A DNA stretch of 64,000 nt from the NCBI RefSeq assembly GCF_003610995.1, contig NZ_CP032543.1, forward strand, positions 248,001-312,000, written 5' to 3'. Numbering within the stretch: position 1 is the first letter of the stretch; every line of letters begins with the position of its first letter. The notes beneath the pieces were generated by a model, which worked only from the letters and a program-made list of their open reading frames with translations, did not search any database and had not been told where the DNA came from. Source of the stretch: Streptomyces griseus subsp. griseus. GTDB lineage: Bacteria; Actinomycetota; Actinomycetes; Streptomycetales; Streptomycetaceae. The translations under genes were made by a program, and so were the position numbers. Positions 1 through 11,464 of this stretch are shown here, piece after piece.

Positions 1-3000
1 CCGTCGCCACGCTGGATCTGCTGAGCGACGACGAGGTGCGCGAGGCGACGGCGGGCCGCACCGAGCCGGCCGTCGCCCTGACCGTCCCGCAGACGTTCAC
101 CGCACAGGCCGCGCTGACGCCCGATGCCGTCGCCGTACGCTCCACCCTCGCGGGGACGTTCCGTGGGGCCGGAGCCGGGGCGACGGACGGCGCTGAGGAG
201 GCGGAAGGTGCCGGGGCCACCCTCACCTTCGCCGAGCTGGACGCCGCTTCCGACCGCCTGGCCCACCTCCTGGCCGGGGCCGGGGGCCGGGCGGAGAGCG
301 GTGCCACGGTGGCACTCGCCCTGCCCCGGACCGCCGACATGGTGGTGGCCCTGCTCGCCGTGCTCAAGGCAGGCCTGGTCTGCCAGCCGCTGGACCTCGG
401 CCACCCCGCCGCCCGGACGCTGGCCGTCCTGGAGGACGCCAGGCCGCTCTGTGTCATCGGCACGGCGACCACGCTCGCCGCGTTGCCGCCGCACGGCCTC
501 GCCACCGTCGCACTCGACGCGCCCGCTACGGCCGACGCCCTCGCCGCCTGCCCCGGCGGGCCGCTCCCCACCGGGCCGTCCCTCGGTGATCCCGCCTATC
601 TCATCCACACCTCCGGTTCCACCGGGCGCCCCAAGGGCGTCCTCGTCAGCCATGCCTCGCCGGCCAATCTCGGCGCGGGCCACCTCACCGACCACATCGC
701 CCCGGCCGTCGCCCGCACCGGCCGGGAGCGGCTCAGGGTCGCCCACAGCGCCTCGTTCGCCTTCGACGCCTCCTGGGACCCGCTGCTGTGGATGGTCCAC
801 GGCCATGAGCTGCATCTGCTGGACGACGCCGCCTACCGCGACCCCGCGGTCCTGTCGGCGTACGTCGACAGCCACCGTGTCGACTATCTCGATGTCACCC
901 CCTCCTACGCCGAAGCGCTCATCGCCGAAGGCCTGCTGGACGAGGGGCGCCACCGCCCCGCCCATGTCGTCGTCGGTGGAGAGACCGTGCCCCCGGCCCT
1001 CTGGGAGCGGCTGACCGCCGCCGATGCCGTGCACCCGGTCAACCTCTACGGGCCCACCGAGACGACCGTCGACGCCTACTACTGGCTCCCCGGCACCGCC
1101 ACGGACCGGCCCGAGGGCAGACCCGTGCGGGGATCGCGGGTCTACGTCCTGGACTCCTCCCTGCGTCCCGTGCCCGCCGGGGTGGCCGGTGAGCTGTACG
1201 TCGCCGGGCCCTGTCTGGCCCTCGGCTATCTCGGCCGCCCAGACCTGACGGCCGAGCGGTTCGTCGCCGACCCGTTCGGCCCGCTCCACGGCACCCCCGG
1301 CGGCCGGATGTACCGCACCGGGGACCTGGTGCGCCGCCGGGAGGACCACACCCTTGAGTTCCTGGGCCGCAGCGACGACCAGGTGAAGATCCGCGGCTTC
1401 CGGATCGAACTCGGCGAGATCCGGGCCCGGCTGGCGACCCATCCGCAGGTCACGGCGGCCGCCGTCATCGCCCGGGAGACCGGACACGGCAAGCGGCTGC
1501 TCGCCTACGCGGTCCCGGCGAAGGGTGACACGGGGCTCCCCACCCCCGACGCCCTCCGCGACCACCTGGCCGCCGCCCTGCCCGAGCACATGGTCCCCTC
1601 GACCGTGACCCTGCTGGACGCCCTCCCCCGTACCGCCAACGACAAGCTGGACCACCGCGCCCTGCCCGACCCCGAGCCCCTCTCCCCCGCCATCGGGGCG
1701 GAGGTCGTCGGTGAGAGCGGACCGCACACCGAGATCGTGCGGGGGCTCTACGCCGACGTGCTCGGTATCGCGGAGCCCCCAGCGGCCGAGGCGGGCTTCC
1801 TCGACCTCGGCGGGCACTCCCTGCTCGCCGCCCGGCTCGCCGCCCGCGTCCGCGGGCACTTCGGCGTCCCGTTCTCCATCGCCGACGTCTTCCGCCACTC
1901 CAGCGCCGCGGCCATCGCCGCGCAGGTCCGCGCCCGCAGCGGCGCGGCCACCGCGTCCGTACCCCTCTCCCCGCTCCCCCGCACCGGTCCCCTCCCTCTC
2001 TCTCCGGCCCAGCGGCGGCTCTGGTTCCTCCACCGCCTGGAAGGCCCCAGCCCGACCTACAACATCCCGCTCGTCCTCAGCGTCAGCGGCCCCCTGGACC
2101 GGGACGCGCTCCAGCTCGCCCTGCACGATCTGGTGGACCGTCACGAGACACTGAGAACGGTATATCCACCCACTGACAACGCCCCCGGAGCGGCCGGGGA
2201 CGACGCCCCTCACCAGGTCATTCTTCCGCCGGGCCATGAGGCGGCCCGGCCGGTGCTGCGCCTCGCGGAGCCCGGCAGCGACCTCACCGAGGCCGTGCGG
2301 TACTCCTTCGACCTGGCCGCCGAGCCGCCCCTGCGCACGGTCCTGTTCAGCGACTCCCCCGCTCACCACACCCTGCTCCTGCTGCTCCACCACATCGCGG
2401 GCGACGGCGCGTCCACCACGCCCCTGGCACGCGACCTCGCCACGGCCTACACAGCCCGCCTCAACGACACCGCCCCGGAGTTCGCACCGCCGGCCGGCCA
2501 GTACGTCGACCAGGCCGCCCGGCTCCAAGCGGTCCTGGGCACCCCGGCCGAGCCGACCCCGCTCGCCGAGGCCCAGCTCGCCCACTGGCGCGAGGCGCTG
2601 GCCGGGCTGCCGGACCAGCTGGAGCTGCCCACCGACCGGCCCCGCCCTCCCATCGCCACCTCGGCCGGTGACACCGTGCCGTTCGCCCTGGACGCGGCCA
2701 CGCACGAGGCGCTGCGCCGGCTGGCCCGGGCGCACGGCGCGACGGTCTTCATGACCGTGCAGGCGGGCCTCGCCGCCCTCCTCACCCGGCACGGCTGCGG
2801 CACCGACATCCCGCTCGGCACCCCCGTGGCGGGCCGCGACGACGACACCACGGCCGGGCTCGTCGGCTTCTTCACCAACACCGTGGTCCTGCGCACGGAC
2901 ACCTCGGGCGACCCGGGCTTCGGCGCGCTGCTCGACCGGGTGCGGGCGACGACGCTGGCCGCGTACGAGCACGACGCACTGCCGTTCGACCATCTGGTGG

Positions 3001-5984
3001 AGGCGCTGAACCCGCCGCGCTCGCTGGCCCGGCACCCGCTGTTCCAGGTGATGCTGGCCTGGCAGTCCATCGCGGACGGGCCCGCCGCCTTCGGTCCTGA
3101 CGCCACCGCGCGGCTCACCGCCGTACCGTCGGGCACCGCAAAGTTCGATCTGACCCTCAACGCGGGCGAGCTGGCCGACGGGGGCATCGCCGGGTTCCTG
3201 GAATTCCGCACGGACCTCTTCGACCGGGCGACCGCCCAGGCCCTCGCGGACCGGCTGACCCGGCTGCTGACCGCTGCGGCCAGGAAGCCCGAGACCCCCG
3301 TGGGTCTGCTGCCCGTGCTCGGTGCGGACGAGGTGCGCCGTGTTCTGGTCGAGGCCAACGGCCTGCCCGCCGACCGGCCGGTGCCGCTGTCGCTCGCGGA
3401 GGTGTACGAGGTGGCGGCCCGCCTCCACCCGGAGCGGGTGGCCGTGAGCTGTGCGGGCGAGTCACTGACGTACGCCCGACTCTCATCGCGCGCACGGTCG
3501 TTGGCACGATTGCTCGCGGCCCGTGGCATCGGACCCGGCTCCATCGTGGCGCTCGCGCTGCCGCGTTCGCTGGACCTGGTCGCCGGGCTGCTCGCGGTGT
3601 CGCTGTCGGGGGCCGCATATCTGCCGATGGACCCGGACTACCCGGCCGACCGGCTGGCGTACATGCTGGCGGACGCCCGTCCGGCCGCGCTGGTCACGGA
3701 CGCGGGAACGGCGGACCGGCTGCCCGCGCACGAGCTGCCGCTGATCACGGTGGACGAGGCGGCGGGCTTCCCGGACGGACCGCTCAGCCAGTCGGACCGG
3801 ACCCGCCCGCTGAGCCCGCAGGACCCGGCATACGTCATCTACACCTCGGGATCCACCGGACGCCCCAAGGGAGTTGTCGTCACGCAGCACAATGTGACGC
3901 GGCTGATGACGGCGACCGAGCACTGGTTCGCGTTCGGTCCGGACGACGTGTGGACGCTGTTCCACTCCTACGCCTTCGACTTCTCGGTCTGGGAGCTGTG
4001 GGGCGCGCTGCTGTACGGCGGCAAGGTCGTCGTCGTACCGCACCTGACGAGCCGTGACCCGCAGGCGTTCCTGAGGCTGTTGGCGGACGAGCGGGTGACC
4101 GTTCTCAACCAGACGCCGTCCGCCTTCTACCAGCTGGCCGCCGCCGACCGGGAGGCCCCGGGGCACAACCTGGCCCTGCGGTATGTGGTGTTCGGCGGTG
4201 AGGCACTGGAGCTGGGGCGGCTCGCGGACTGGTACACGCGCCACCAGGAGAACGCGCCGACCCTGGTCAACATGTACGGCATCACCGAGACCACGGTCCA
4301 TGTCTCCTATCTGGCGCTGGACCGGGCGACGGCCGCCTCGGCGGTCTCCAGCACCATCGGGGTCAACATCCCCGACCTGCGCGTCTACGTGCTGGACGAC
4401 CGGCTCCAGCCGGTGCCGTCCGGGGTCACCGGCGAGATGTACGTCGCCGGCCAGGGTGTCGCCCTCGGCTATCTGGGGCGGCCCGACCTGACGGCGGGGC
4501 GTTTCGTCGCCGACCCGTTCGCCCATCTCTTCGGCGAGAGCGGGACCCGGATGTACCGCTCGGGCGACCTCGCCAGACGGCGTACCGATGGGGCCCTGGA
4601 GTATTTCGGGCGCGGCGACCAGCAGGTGAAGATCCGCGGTTTCCGTATCGAACTCGGAGAGATCGAAGCCGTGTTGGCCGCGCATCCGGAGGTCGCCGAC
4701 GTGGCGGTCGTCGTACGCGAGGACGTGCCCGGCGACAAGCGGCTGGTCGGCTATGTGGTTCCGCCGCCCGGCACCGACCCGGTCCCGGGCGGGTTGCGCG
4801 AGCACGCGGCGGCGACGCTGCCGGTGCACATGGTGCCCTCGGCCGTGGTGGTGCTGGACCGGCTGCCGCTGACCGGCAACGGCAAGCTGGACCGTAAGGC
4901 GCTGCCCGCGCCGGGAGTTCCGGTGCGTGGTGGGGGCCGGGCGACGCGCACCGTACGCGAGGAGCAGCTCTGCTCCATCTTCGCGGAGGTGCTGGGGCTG
5001 CCGTCGGCCGGGGCGGAGGACAACTTCTTCGACCTGGGGGGCCATTCGCTGCTCGCGGTGCGCCTGGCGGGGCGGATCAAGTCCGCGTTCGGGGTCGAGG
5101 TGTCGATCGGCACGGTCTTCCAGGCGCCGACTCCGGCCGCACTGGACGGGGCGCTGGACGTCTCGCGCGAGGAGGACCCACTGGATGTACTGCTGCCGCT
5201 GCGGCCGGCCCGCCCCGGTGACCGGGCGCCCGTCCACTGCGTACACCCTGCCGGTGGTCTGAGCTGGTGCTATGCCGGGCTGATCCGCCATCTCCCGGCC
5301 GATGTGCCGATCTACGGGCTCCAGGCGCAGGGCGTCGGTGAGGCCACGGCGGACGAGCCGCTGCCGACCACCTTGGAGGAGCTGGCCGCCCACTACGCCT
5401 GTCGGATTCGCGAGGTCCAGCCCGAGGGCCCCTACCGGCTGCTCGGCTGGTCGACCGGCGGCATCATCGCCCACGCCATCGCGGCTGTCCTCCAAGAGGC
5501 AGGCGCTGAGGTGGAGTTGCTGGCGATCCTTGACGCATACCCGGCCGAGGGATTCCGCGACCTGCCGGTGCCCGACCAGGCCGAGGCGCTGGAATCCCTT
5601 CTGACGATGGGCGGTTACGGCCCCGACAGCCTCGGCGACAAGGAGCTGACGACGGCCGGCGTGGTGGAGGTGCTGCGCCGCGAGGGTTCCCCGCTGGCCG
5701 CGCTCTCCGCCGCGAAGATCGAGGCGCTGGGCGAGGTGTACCTCAACACCAACGACCTCGTACGCGCCTACGACCACCGGGTGTTCCGGGGCGATGTGCT
5801 GTTCTTCCGGGCCACGGTGGACACCATCGACGACACCCTGACGCCGGAGACGTGGACGCCGTACGTGAGCGGGCGCATCGACAACACGAACGTCGCCTGC
5901 TCGCACAAGGACATGACCCTGCCCGAACCGATCGCGCACATCGCCCGCGTGGTCGCCGACCGACTCACCGAGCTGGAGAAGTGA
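1..5984 (+). CDS. dhbF: Siderophore NRPS, 5'-truncated by window edge (A-PCP-C-A-PCP-TE)
   Basis: The reading frame is open from nt 3, so the gene begins upstream; the first visible residues ([12 protein letters not shown]) look like a C-to-A linker, so an N-terminal condensation domain is probably outside. Numbering from nt 3: A1 (core A3 near 199, A10 near 546), carrier 1 (LGGHSLL near 604), C domain ([14 protein letters not shown] near 666, HHIAGDG near 796), A2 (A3 near 1277, A10 near 1626), carrier 2 (LGGHSLL near 1679), thioesterase (GWSTGG near 1815). Hand-aligned specificity residues are D-A-D-D-V-G-L-V-D-K for A1, an acidic pocket suited to arginine, and D-F-W-N-V-G-M-V-H-K for A2, the usual threonine code. 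With the dhb genes downstream this predicts a DHB-Arg-Thr assembly line with TE-mediated oligomerisation, as in griseobactin. NRPS identity is certain; substrates are inferred. Confidence 0.96.
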   Translation, partial: VATLDLLSDDEVREATAGRTEPAVALTVPQTFTAQAALTPDAVAVRSTLAGTFRGAGAGATDGAEEAEGAGATLTFAELDAASDRLAHLLAGAGGRAESGATVALALPRTADMVVALLAVLKAGLVCQPLDLGHPAARTLAVLEDARPLCVIGTATTLAALPPHGLATVALDAPATADALAACPGGPLPTGPSLGDPAYLIHTSGSTGRPKGVLVSHASPANLGAGHLTDHIAPAVARTGRERLRVAHSASFAFDASWDPLLWMVHGHELHLLDDAAYRDPAVLSAYVDSHRVDYLDVTPSYAEALIAEGLLDEGRHRPAHVVVGGETVPPALWERLTAADAVHPVNLYGPTETTVDAYYWLPGTATDRPEGRPVRGSRVYVLDSSLRPVPAGVAGELYVAGPCLALGYLGRPDLTAERFVADPFGPLHGTPGGRMYRTGDLVRRREDHTLEFLGRSDDQVKIRGFRIELGEIRARLATHPQVTAAAVIARETGHGKRLLAYAVPAKGDTGLPTPDALRDHLAAALPEHMVPSTVTLLDALPRTANDKLDHRALPDPEPLSPAIGAEVVGESGPHTEIVRGLYADVLGIAEPPAAEAGFLDLGGHSLLAARLAARVRGHFGVPFSIADVFRHSSAAAIAAQVRARSGAATASVPLSPLPRTGPLPLSPAQRRLWFLHRLEGPSPTYNIPLVLSVSGPLDRDALQLALHDLVDRHETLRTVYPPTDNAPGAAGDDAPHQVILPPGHEAARPVLRLAEPGSDLTEAVRYSFDLAAEPPLRTVLFSDSPAHHTLLLLLHHIAGDGASTTPLARDLATAYTARLNDTAPEFAPPAGQYVDQAARLQAVLGTPAEPTPLAEAQLAHWREALAGLPDQLELPTDRPRPPIATSAGDTVPFALDAATHEALRRLARAHGATVFMTVQAGLAALLTRHGCGTDIPLGTPVAGRDDDTTAGLVGFFTNTVVLRTDTSGDPGFGALLDRVRATTLAAYEHDALPFDHLVEALNPPRSLARHPLFQVMLAWQSIADGPAAFGPDATARLTAVPSGTAKFDLTLNAGELADGGIAGFLEFRTDLFDRATAQALADRLTRLLTAAARKPETPVGLLPVLGADEVRRVLVEANGLPADRPVPLSLAEVYEVAARLHPERVAVSCAGESLTYARLSSRARSLARLLAARGIGPGSIVALALPRSLDLVAGLLAVSLSGAAYLPMDPDYPADRLAYMLADARPAALVTDAGTADRLPAHELPLITVDEAAGFPDGPLSQSDRTRPLSPQDPAYVIYTSGSTGRPKGVVVTQHNVTRLMTATEHWFAFGPDDVWTLFHSYAFDFSVWELWGALLYGGKVVVVPHLTSRDPQAFLRLLADERVTVLNQTPSAFYQLAAADREAPGHNLALRYVVFGGEALELGRLADWYTRHQENAPTLVNMYGITETTVHVSYLALDRATAASAVSSTIGVNIPDLRVYVLDDRLQPVPSGVTGEMYVAGQGVALGYLGRPDLTAGRFVADPFAHLFGESGTRMYRSGDLARRRTDGALEYFGRGDQQVKIRGFRIELGEIEAVLAAHPEVADVAVVVREDVPGDKRLVGYVVPPPGTDPVPGGLREHAAATLPVHMVPSAVVVLDRLPLTGNGKLDRKALPAPGVPVRGGGRATRTVREEQLCSIFAEVLGLPSAGAEDNFFDLGGHSLLAVRLAGRIKSAFGVEVSIGTVFQAPTPAALDGALDVSREEDPLDVLLPLRPARPGDRAPVHCVHPAGGLSWCYAGLIRHLPADVPIYGLQAQGVGEATADEPLPTTLEELAAHYACRIREVQPEGPYRLLGWSTGGIIAHAIAAVLQEAGAEVELLAILDAYPAEGFRDLPVPDQAEALESLLTMGGYGPDSLGDKELTTAGVVEVLRREGSPLAALSAAKIEALGEVYLNTNDLVRAYDHRVFRGDVLFFRATVDTIDDTLTPETWTPYVSGRIDNTNVACSHKDMTLPEPIAHIARVVADRLTELEK

Positions 5985-5989
5985 CACCG

Positions 5990-6193
5990 ATGAGTGACGC
6001 ACCCGCCAACCCCTTCGATGCGGACGGGGAGTTCCTCGTCCTGACCAACGACGAGGGACAGCACTCGCTGTGGCCGCTCTTCGCGGCGGTGCCCGAAGGC
6101 TGGTCGACGGCTCACGGTCCCTGCACCCGCCGGGAGGCGCTGGACTGGATCAGCGCGCACTGGGACGGCCCCGTCGCCGCCACCGCGCGGTGA
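5990..6193 (+). CDS. MbtH-like NRPS accessory protein
   Basis: A 67-residue protein starting with ATG 5 nt after the NRPS stop. It shows the family pattern: NPFD near the N-terminus, [17 protein letters not shown], and a C-terminal WISAHW, with the conserved tryptophans in place. MbtH-like proteins bind adenylation domains and are needed for their folding or activity; this one probably serves the preceding NRPS, possibly also DhbE. Its stop overlaps the start of the next gene (GTGA), so translation is probably coupled. Confidence 0.95.
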   Translation: MSDAPANPFDADGEFLVLTNDEGQHSLWPLFAAVPEGWSTAHGPCTRREALDWISAHWDGPVAATAR

Positions 6194-7650
6194 GCGGGCT
6201 GCTGATCCGGCCCCGGATACGTCCCCGGGTCGCCGTCGTCCTCGTCTACACGGCCGCGATGTGTATGAACGGCCTGGACTCGACGATCGTGAACCCGGCG
6301 CTCTACACCATCGCGGGCGACTTCGGCCGCCCCCTGTCCGCTGCCAACACCGTGGAGACGGCCTTCCTGGTCGCACTCGCGGTGGGGCTGCCGGTGGCGG
6401 GGTGGCTGGGTGACCGGTTCGGGACGAAGCGGGTGTTCCTCGGCGTGCTCACGGCGTTCACTCTCGCCTCGGCGGTCTGCGGCCTGGCACCGGACCTCAA
6501 CACGCTCGTCGCGGCCAGGGCCGTACAGGGCCTGGCCGGCGGGCTGTTGACGCCGGTCGGGATGACGCTGCTGTTCCGGGCGTTCCCACCGCATGAGCGG
6601 ATGAAGCTGGCCAAGGTGCTGATCGTACCGACGGCCCTGATGCCCGCGCTCGGTCCGCCGCTGGGCGGGCTGCTGACCGAACACCTCTCCTGGCACTGGC
6701 TGTTCTTCGTGAATGTACCGATCGGTGCGGCGGCGGTGGCGCTGGGCGTCCTCGGTCTGCGGGAGCATGTCGAGGGCTCCGAGGGGACGTTCGACACCGT
6801 CGGCTTCTGGCTGGCCACTCCGGCGCTGGGACTGCTGACGTACGCGCTCGGCTTCGGCCCGTCCCAGGGGTGGACCCGGCCCGCCGTCGCCGTCAGCGCG
6901 GCCCTGGGCTCGGCCCTGCTCGTGGCGGCCGTTCTGCATCACGTGCGAGCGAAGACACCGTTGTTGAAGCTGCGGCTGCTCGCCGACCGGGTCTACGGGT
7001 CGGCGTCCGCGCTGGCCGGGGTCACGGCGGCCGGGCTGATGGGCGTGCTGTTCGTCTTCCCGCTGCTCTACCAGGCGAGCCTGGGCGCCTCGGCGCTCGA
7101 CGCCGGGCTGAGCGTCTTCCCGGAGGCCGTGGGGCTGATGCTGGCCTCTCAGGTGGTGGACCGGCTGCTGCCCCGGCTCGGCCCCCGGCTGCTGACCGTG
7201 CCGGCGCTGCTGGTCGCGGCGGCGGTCTTCGCGACACTCGCGATCCCGGGCGTGGCGGAGAACGCGTGGAGCGTGCGCGGGCTGATGTTCCTGATCGGTC
7301 TGGTGCTCGGCACGGCGGTGCTGACCGTGCAGATCTCCGGGTTCGAGTCGATCGGGCCCGCCGACATGGGCCAGGCGATGGGCCTGTTCCAGATCGTCCG
7401 CACCCTCGGCGGCGCGCTGGGTATCGCCGTCTGTGCGGCGGTGATCGGGGACGGCCACGTGACGGAGGCCGCCGCCCCGGGCCCGTACCGGACGGCGGTG
7501 TGGGTGACGGCGGGGCTCGTCGCCGCCGGGGCGCTCATCGCGCTGCGGCTGCCGCGCGAGGCCCCGCAGCCGCCGCCGTTCGAGGACGAGGACGCGCCGC
7601 CGCCGGGTGAGGGCCTGGCGGCGGACGAGGCTGCGGCCGTCAAGGGCTGA
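6190..7650 (+). CDS. MFS exporter, DHA2 (14-TM) type, probable siderophore exporter
   Basis: A 486-residue integral membrane protein. The GTG start at 6190 overlaps the MbtH stop (GTGA) and opens directly into the first transmembrane helix; longer in-frame starts would run inside the MbtH gene. Motifs include [13 protein letters not shown] (MFS motif A, loop 2-3) and an N-terminal [10 protein letters not shown] typical of the DHA2 drug:H+ antiporter family; length and hydrophobic segments fit 14 helices. Last gene of the NRPS-MbtH-exporter unit, it most likely exports the finished siderophore. Specificity is inferred from position only. Confidence 0.9.
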   Translation: MSGLLIRPRIRPRVAVVLVYTAAMCMNGLDSTIVNPALYTIAGDFGRPLSAANTVETAFLVALAVGLPVAGWLGDRFGTKRVFLGVLTAFTLASAVCGLAPDLNTLVAARAVQGLAGGLLTPVGMTLLFRAFPPHERMKLAKVLIVPTALMPALGPPLGGLLTEHLSWHWLFFVNVPIGAAAVALGVLGLREHVEGSEGTFDTVGFWLATPALGLLTYALGFGPSQGWTRPAVAVSAALGSALLVAAVLHHVRAKTPLLKLRLLADRVYGSASALAGVTAAGLMGVLFVFPLLYQASLGASALDAGLSVFPEAVGLMLASQVVDRLLPRLGPRLLTVPALLVAAAVFATLAIPGVAENAWSVRGLMFLIGLVLGTAVLTVQISGFESIGPADMGQAMGLFQIVRTLGGALGIAVCAAVIGDGHVTEAAAPGPYRTAVWVTAGLVAAGALIALRLPREAPQPPPFEDEDAPPPGEGLAADEAAAVKG

Positions 7651-7682
7651 GAGCCCGAGGCTCTCAGGGGCTGAGCGGTCGC

Positions 7683-7732
7683 AGCGAAGGGGCGGGGCGG
7701 CATCCCTCCGGATGCCGCCCCGCCCCTTCGCT
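7683..7732. terminator. Perfect 23-bp hairpin, bidirectional terminator
   Basis: Left arm 7683-7705 and right arm 7710-7732 are exact reverse complements with a 4-nt loop (CTCC). It lies between the convergent exporter (stop 7650) and esterase (stop 7754) genes. No U-tract follows, as is usual in Streptomyces. A smaller inverted repeat (CTGAGAG...CTCTCAG) spans the exporter stop codon. Confidence 0.88.
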
Positions 7733-7753
7733 GTTCCAGGGGACCGGTATGCG

Positions 7754-8962
7754 CTACGGACCGAGCAGACCCGCCAGGCCGTCCGCGAGGCCACCGCGCC
7801 AACAGGCGTAGTCATGGCCACCGTTGAACTCCCGGTAGCGCACGTCGTAGCCACGGGCCCGCAGGATGTTGCGGAAGCGGCGGTTCTCCGCCAGCAGCAT
7901 CCACTCCTGCCGGCCGACCTCCAGATGGAGGGTGACCGGCCTGCGCTCCGCCCGGGCGTACTGGCCGGTGAGCCACTCGCCCTCGCGGTCGTCGTCGGGC
8001 CACCAGAAGGAGCCGGACTGGGAGAGCGCGAGGCCGAAGCGGTCGGGGCGGCGGAAGGCGGCGAAGGCGGCGGTGAGGCCGCCCGCGCTCTGGCCGGCGA
8101 CAACGGTACGGGCCGCGTCCGCCCCGGCCCCGTACTCCCGCTCGGTCCAGGGCAGCAGGGTGTCGGCGAGCCAGTCGACGAAGGGGGCGCTGCACGCCAG
8201 GTCCTGCATGCGGCGGCCCATGGTGTCGACCAGGACGGCGACGGTGGGCGGGAGTTCGCCGTCGGCGTGCAGGTTGTCGAGGGTGTCGCCGACGCCGAGG
8301 ACCGGTCCCCACATCTCGCCGTCGAGGAGCACGGCGAGCGCGTACGGGCCGTCGCCCCGGCGGTGTTCCGGCGGGAGGTGGACGGTGATCCGGCGGCCGT
8401 CCACCTCGGTGTCGAGGCTCTCGCCCCGGGCCACGCCGCCGTCGCGGCGCCGGGTGCGCGACTGGTCGGGGGCTGCGGGGAGTTCGAGTACGGAAGCGGG
8501 GTTGCGGCCGTCACGGGAGGGCAGCGGGGCCCCGGCGTTGAGCGGGTCGGGCTCGGCGTGGTCGAGGACCCGGAGCCAGGCGGGGCGGTCGGCGCGCAGG
8601 GCGTCCTCGCGGGTGCCGCTGGTGGCGTGGAACTGGTACGAGGCGCGGTGGTCGGCGCGGAGCCGGTGGCTGATGGCCCAGACCCCGGTGCCCTCGATCC
8701 GCTCCATCAGGTGCGGGGCGAGGTCCCCGGCGTGCCGGTCCTTGTCGGTGACCGTGTGGACCAGGGCCAGGACGTGGGTGGCGGGGCGGGCGGGGTCCTC
8801 GCGGCGGACGAAGGTGACCAGCCGGTGGCCGGGGTCGCCCTCGGGGTCGGATTCGACGAGGGGGGCGCCGGTTTCGCAGACGTAGCCCCAGAAGGCATCT
8901 TCGGCGTCGGGCTTGCCCGCCCGTACGTCCTCAAGGAGCTTGCGCAGCAGGGGGCTTCGCAC
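7754..8962 (-). CDS. Fes-like catecholate siderophore esterase
   Basis: A 402-residue protein of the enterochelin esterase (Fes) family. The start chosen is GTG at 8962, preceded by GAGG at 8-nt spacing; the open frame upstream belongs to another gene. It has the Fes N-terminal domain (FWGYV near the start) and an alpha/beta-hydrolase domain with nucleophile GQSAGG (Ser292), the family signature LSQSGSFWWP and a catalytic His in FNGGHD near the C-terminus. No signal peptide, so it acts in the cytoplasm, hydrolysing the trilactone of the imported ferric siderophore to release iron. It lies 82 nt downstream of the FecCD permease on the same strand. Confidence 0.93.
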   Translation of the reverse strand: MRSPLLRKLLEDVRAGKPDAEDAFWGYVCETGAPLVESDPEGDPGHRLVTFVRREDPARPATHVLALVHTVTDKDRHAGDLAPHLMERIEGTGVWAISHRLRADHRASYQFHATSGTREDALRADRPAWLRVLDHAEPDPLNAGAPLPSRDGRNPASVLELPAAPDQSRTRRRDGGVARGESLDTEVDGRRITVHLPPEHRRGDGPYALAVLLDGEMWGPVLGVGDTLDNLHADGELPPTVAVLVDTMGRRMQDLACSAPFVDWLADTLLPWTEREYGAGADAARTVVAGQSAGGLTAAFAAFRRPDRFGLALSQSGSFWWPDDDREGEWLTGQYARAERRPVTLHLEVGRQEWMLLAENRRFRNILRARGYDVRYREFNGGHDYACWRGGLADGLAGLLGP

Positions 8963-9044
8963 GGTGGGCACCTCGGTTCGGGTAGGTCGTGCGGGAGGGG
9001 CGGGCGGGTCGCGGCGGGTGGGCAGGTCATGCTCGGGCCGCCTT

Positions 9045-11402
9045 TCAGACGCGGGTGGCGGCGGAGCGGCCGAGGAGGACCCAGAGCAGGAACGGGCCGC
9101 CGAGGACGGTGGTGACGATGCCGACGGGGAGTTCGACGCCGTCGAAGACGATCCGGCCGAGGGTGTCGGCGGCGACGACGAGGACGGCGCCGGTGAGCAT
9201 CGATCCGACGAGCGGGACCCGCAGGGGGCCGGCGAGCCGGGAGGCGATGACGGGTGAGGCGAGCGCCACGAAGCCGACCGGTCCGCAGATGCCGACCGCG
9301 AGGCCCGCGAGGCCGACGGCGAGCAGCAGGGCGAGGGCGCGGACCCGGCCGGGGGCGGAGCCGAGGGAGGAGGCGGTGGCGTCGTCGAAGCGCAGGACGC
9401 CCAGATGGCGGGCGACGGCGAGGCTGATGGGGACGAGGACGGCGAGGCCGATGAGTACGGGGACGGCGACGGAGTAGCTGCGCCCGTTGAGGCTGCCGGA
9501 GGTCCACACGTACAGCGAGCTCGCGGAGCTGAGGGAGCGGCGGGAGAGGACGACCTGCGTGATCGCGGAGGCCAGGGCGGACATGGCGAGGCCGACGACG
9601 AGGACGCGGTAGCCGCGCCGGCCGAGCCCGCCGGAGACGGTGGTGACGACGATGACCGCGGCCAGGGCACCGATCGGCCCGGCCCACCAGGCGCCGAACG
9701 TTCCGGTGGCGCTGAGGCTGACGGAGAGCAGGACGGCGGCGGTGGCCCCGTCGTTGACACCGAGGAGTTCGGGGGTGGCGAGGCGGTTGCGGGCCAGGGT
9801 CTGGGTGAGGCAGCCCGCGAGGCCGAGGGCGGCGCCCGCCGTGAGCCCGGCGACGATGCGCCCGAGGCGGAAGTTCTGGACGAGCAGGACGTCGAAGCGG
9901 TCGCCCTGGCCGAGGACCGCGCGGAAGGTGCGGGCGACGCTCATGTCGCTCTGGCCCGCGTAGGCGGAGAGGACGACGGCGAGCAGGAGGGCAGCGGCGA
10001 GGGCGAGGGCGGCGAGAGCCGCGCGCCGGGCGACCAGCAGGGAGAGCGGGCCCCGGCGGACGACGAGGGTGTCCGGCGGACGGACGCGTACGGCCCTGGG
10101 GACAAGGCCCTTCGGACGGGGCAGGGCGAGCTTGAAGCGGCGGGGGCGGTCCGGGGCGCGCTCCTCGGTGGCCGGTTCCGTCATACCCATCGAGGCGAGT
10201 TGCTTGGAGCGGACGATGGCGATGAGCACGGGGGCGCCGATGAGGGCGACGATCACGGAGACGGGGGCCTTGAAGGGCCGGGAGACCACGCGGGCGGCGA
10301 CGTCCGAGGCCGCCAGGACGCAGGCGCCGATGAGACCGGCGAGCAGCAGGCGGGCGGCCAGCCGGGTGCCCGCGATGGCGCGGGCGAGGAACCCGGCGAG
10401 GAGGCCGAGGAAGGAGATCGGCCCGGCGAGCGCGACGGCGGAAGCGGTGAGGAGGGTGACGCCGGCGGCGACCACCGTACGGATGACGGGCGGCCGGTGG
10501 CCGAGGCTGCGGGCCAGGTCGTCGCCGAGCGCGAGGGCGGAGAGCGGGCGTGCCACCAGCAGGGCGACGAGGAAGCCGATGGCGAGGACGGGGGCCAGGC
10601 GGCCGAGTTCGCCGAACCCTTCGACTCCGGCGAGGGAGCCGAGCACCCAGAAGCGGAATCGGTCGTAGGTCTCGGCGGAGTTGACGACGATGACGCTGGT
10701 GAGCCCGCCGAAGGTGGCGCCGAGCGCCGCACCGGCGAGCACCAGCCGCATGGGAGAGCCGCCGCCGCGCCGTCCGGAGATGAGGAGGACCAGGCCGCTG
10801 GCGACCACGGCGCCGACGAACGCGCAGACCAGGTAGGCGTAACCGGAATCGAAGCCGAGGAGCGCGATACCCGCGACGACGCCCAGGGACGCACCCGCGT
10901 TGACGCCGAGCAGGCCGGTCTCGGCGAGCGGGTTGCGGGTGACCGCCTGGAGCAGGCACCCGGCCACACCGAGGGCGGCGCCGACGAGCAGTGCGGTGAG
11001 GGTGCGCGGGAGGCGCAGGTCGCCGACGACGAGGGCGAGCCGGGCGTTGTCGCGGGCCCCGTCCCGGTTGAGCAGATAGTCCAGCACCCCGCCGGCGCCG
11101 ACCTCGCCCGCGCCGATGGCGAGGGAGAGGCCGCTGAGCAGCAGGACCGCGACGGTGAGACCGGCGACGGCGAGCGCCACGGTGCGGCCGTCGGCCGAGG
11201 GTGCGCGCGAGGCCGCCTCCGTACCCGCGGATATCTCCGTACCGGGTACGCGCTTAGGTCCGGAGCCGGCTGCCGGAGCGGGTTCCTCCGCTGTGGCGGG
11301 CGGCGTCCCGGCCCTCGCTTCGCTCTCCCCTCCGTCCAACTGGGCGGTAGGGGCGTCATGTTCGGGGGCCGAGGCCGAGGTCCCCGTGCGCGGCATTTGC
11401 AT
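9045..11402 (-). CDS. Fused double FecCD iron-siderophore ABC permease
   Basis: A 785-residue protein carrying two complete FecCD permease halves in one chain, like FhuB. Half 1 (about residues 75-390) and half 2 (about 455-785) each contain the family core G-x-x-LG-x-x-G-C-LxQ-x-x-x-RNPLA or RNRLA-x-P-x-LLGVN and a C-terminal GPIGFVGL-like segment. A Pro/Ala/Glu-rich cytoplasmic extension of about 70 residues precedes the first helix. The start codon (ATG, 11402-11400) touches an iron box, so expression should be iron-repressed; a second in-frame ATG is 6 nt downstream and neither has a clear ribosome-binding site. The cognate binding protein and ATPase are not in the window. Confidence 0.94.
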   Translation of the reverse strand: MQMPRTGTSASAPEHDAPTAQLDGGESEARAGTPPATAEEPAPAAGSGPKRVPGTEISAGTEAASRAPSADGRTVALAVAGLTVAVLLLSGLSLAIGAGEVGAGGVLDYLLNRDGARDNARLALVVGDLRLPRTLTALLVGAALGVAGCLLQAVTRNPLAETGLLGVNAGASLGVVAGIALLGFDSGYAYLVCAFVGAVVASGLVLLISGRRGGGSPMRLVLAGAALGATFGGLTSVIVVNSAETYDRFRFWVLGSLAGVEGFGELGRLAPVLAIGFLVALLVARPLSALALGDDLARSLGHRPPVIRTVVAAGVTLLTASAVALAGPISFLGLLAGFLARAIAGTRLAARLLLAGLIGACVLAASDVAARVVSRPFKAPVSVIVALIGAPVLIAIVRSKQLASMGMTEPATEERAPDRPRRFKLALPRPKGLVPRAVRVRPPDTLVVRRGPLSLLVARRAALAALALAAALLLAVVLSAYAGQSDMSVARTFRAVLGQGDRFDVLLVQNFRLGRIVAGLTAGAALGLAGCLTQTLARNRLATPELLGVNDGATAAVLLSVSLSATGTFGAWWAGPIGALAAVIVVTTVSGGLGRRGYRVLVVGLAMSALASAITQVVLSRRSLSSASSLYVWTSGSLNGRSYSVAVPVLIGLAVLVPISLAVARHLGVLRFDDATASSLGSAPGRVRALALLLAVGLAGLAVGICGPVGFVALASPVIASRLAGPLRVPLVGSMLTGAVLVVAADTLGRIVFDGVELPVGIVTTVLGGPFLLWVLLGRSAATRV

Positions 11403-11420
11403 AAGGTGAGGCTAACCTAA
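11402..11420. promoter_or_regulatory. Iron box (DmdR/IdeR operator) of the permease gene
   Basis: The 19-mer TAAGGTGAGGCTAACCTAA matches the actinobacterial iron-box palindrome TTAGGTTAGGCTAACCTAA at 17 of 19 positions. It abuts the start codon of the leftward FecCD gene. Fe2+-loaded DmdR/IdeR-family repressors bind such sites. Confidence 0.9.
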
Positions 11421-11464
11421 TTAAGTATCGACGACTCGACACCCTCCCGGGTGATCGAATGAAC

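Noticed and set aside
3483..6002. Long - strand open frame (839 codons) opposite the NRPS
   Set aside because: Biased composition, no homology; the + strand frame carries all canonical NRPS motifs.
9405..11420. Long + strand open frame opposite the FecCD permease
   Set aside because: Glu/Gly/Asp-rich antisense of hydrophobic helices, with no start signal and no domain.
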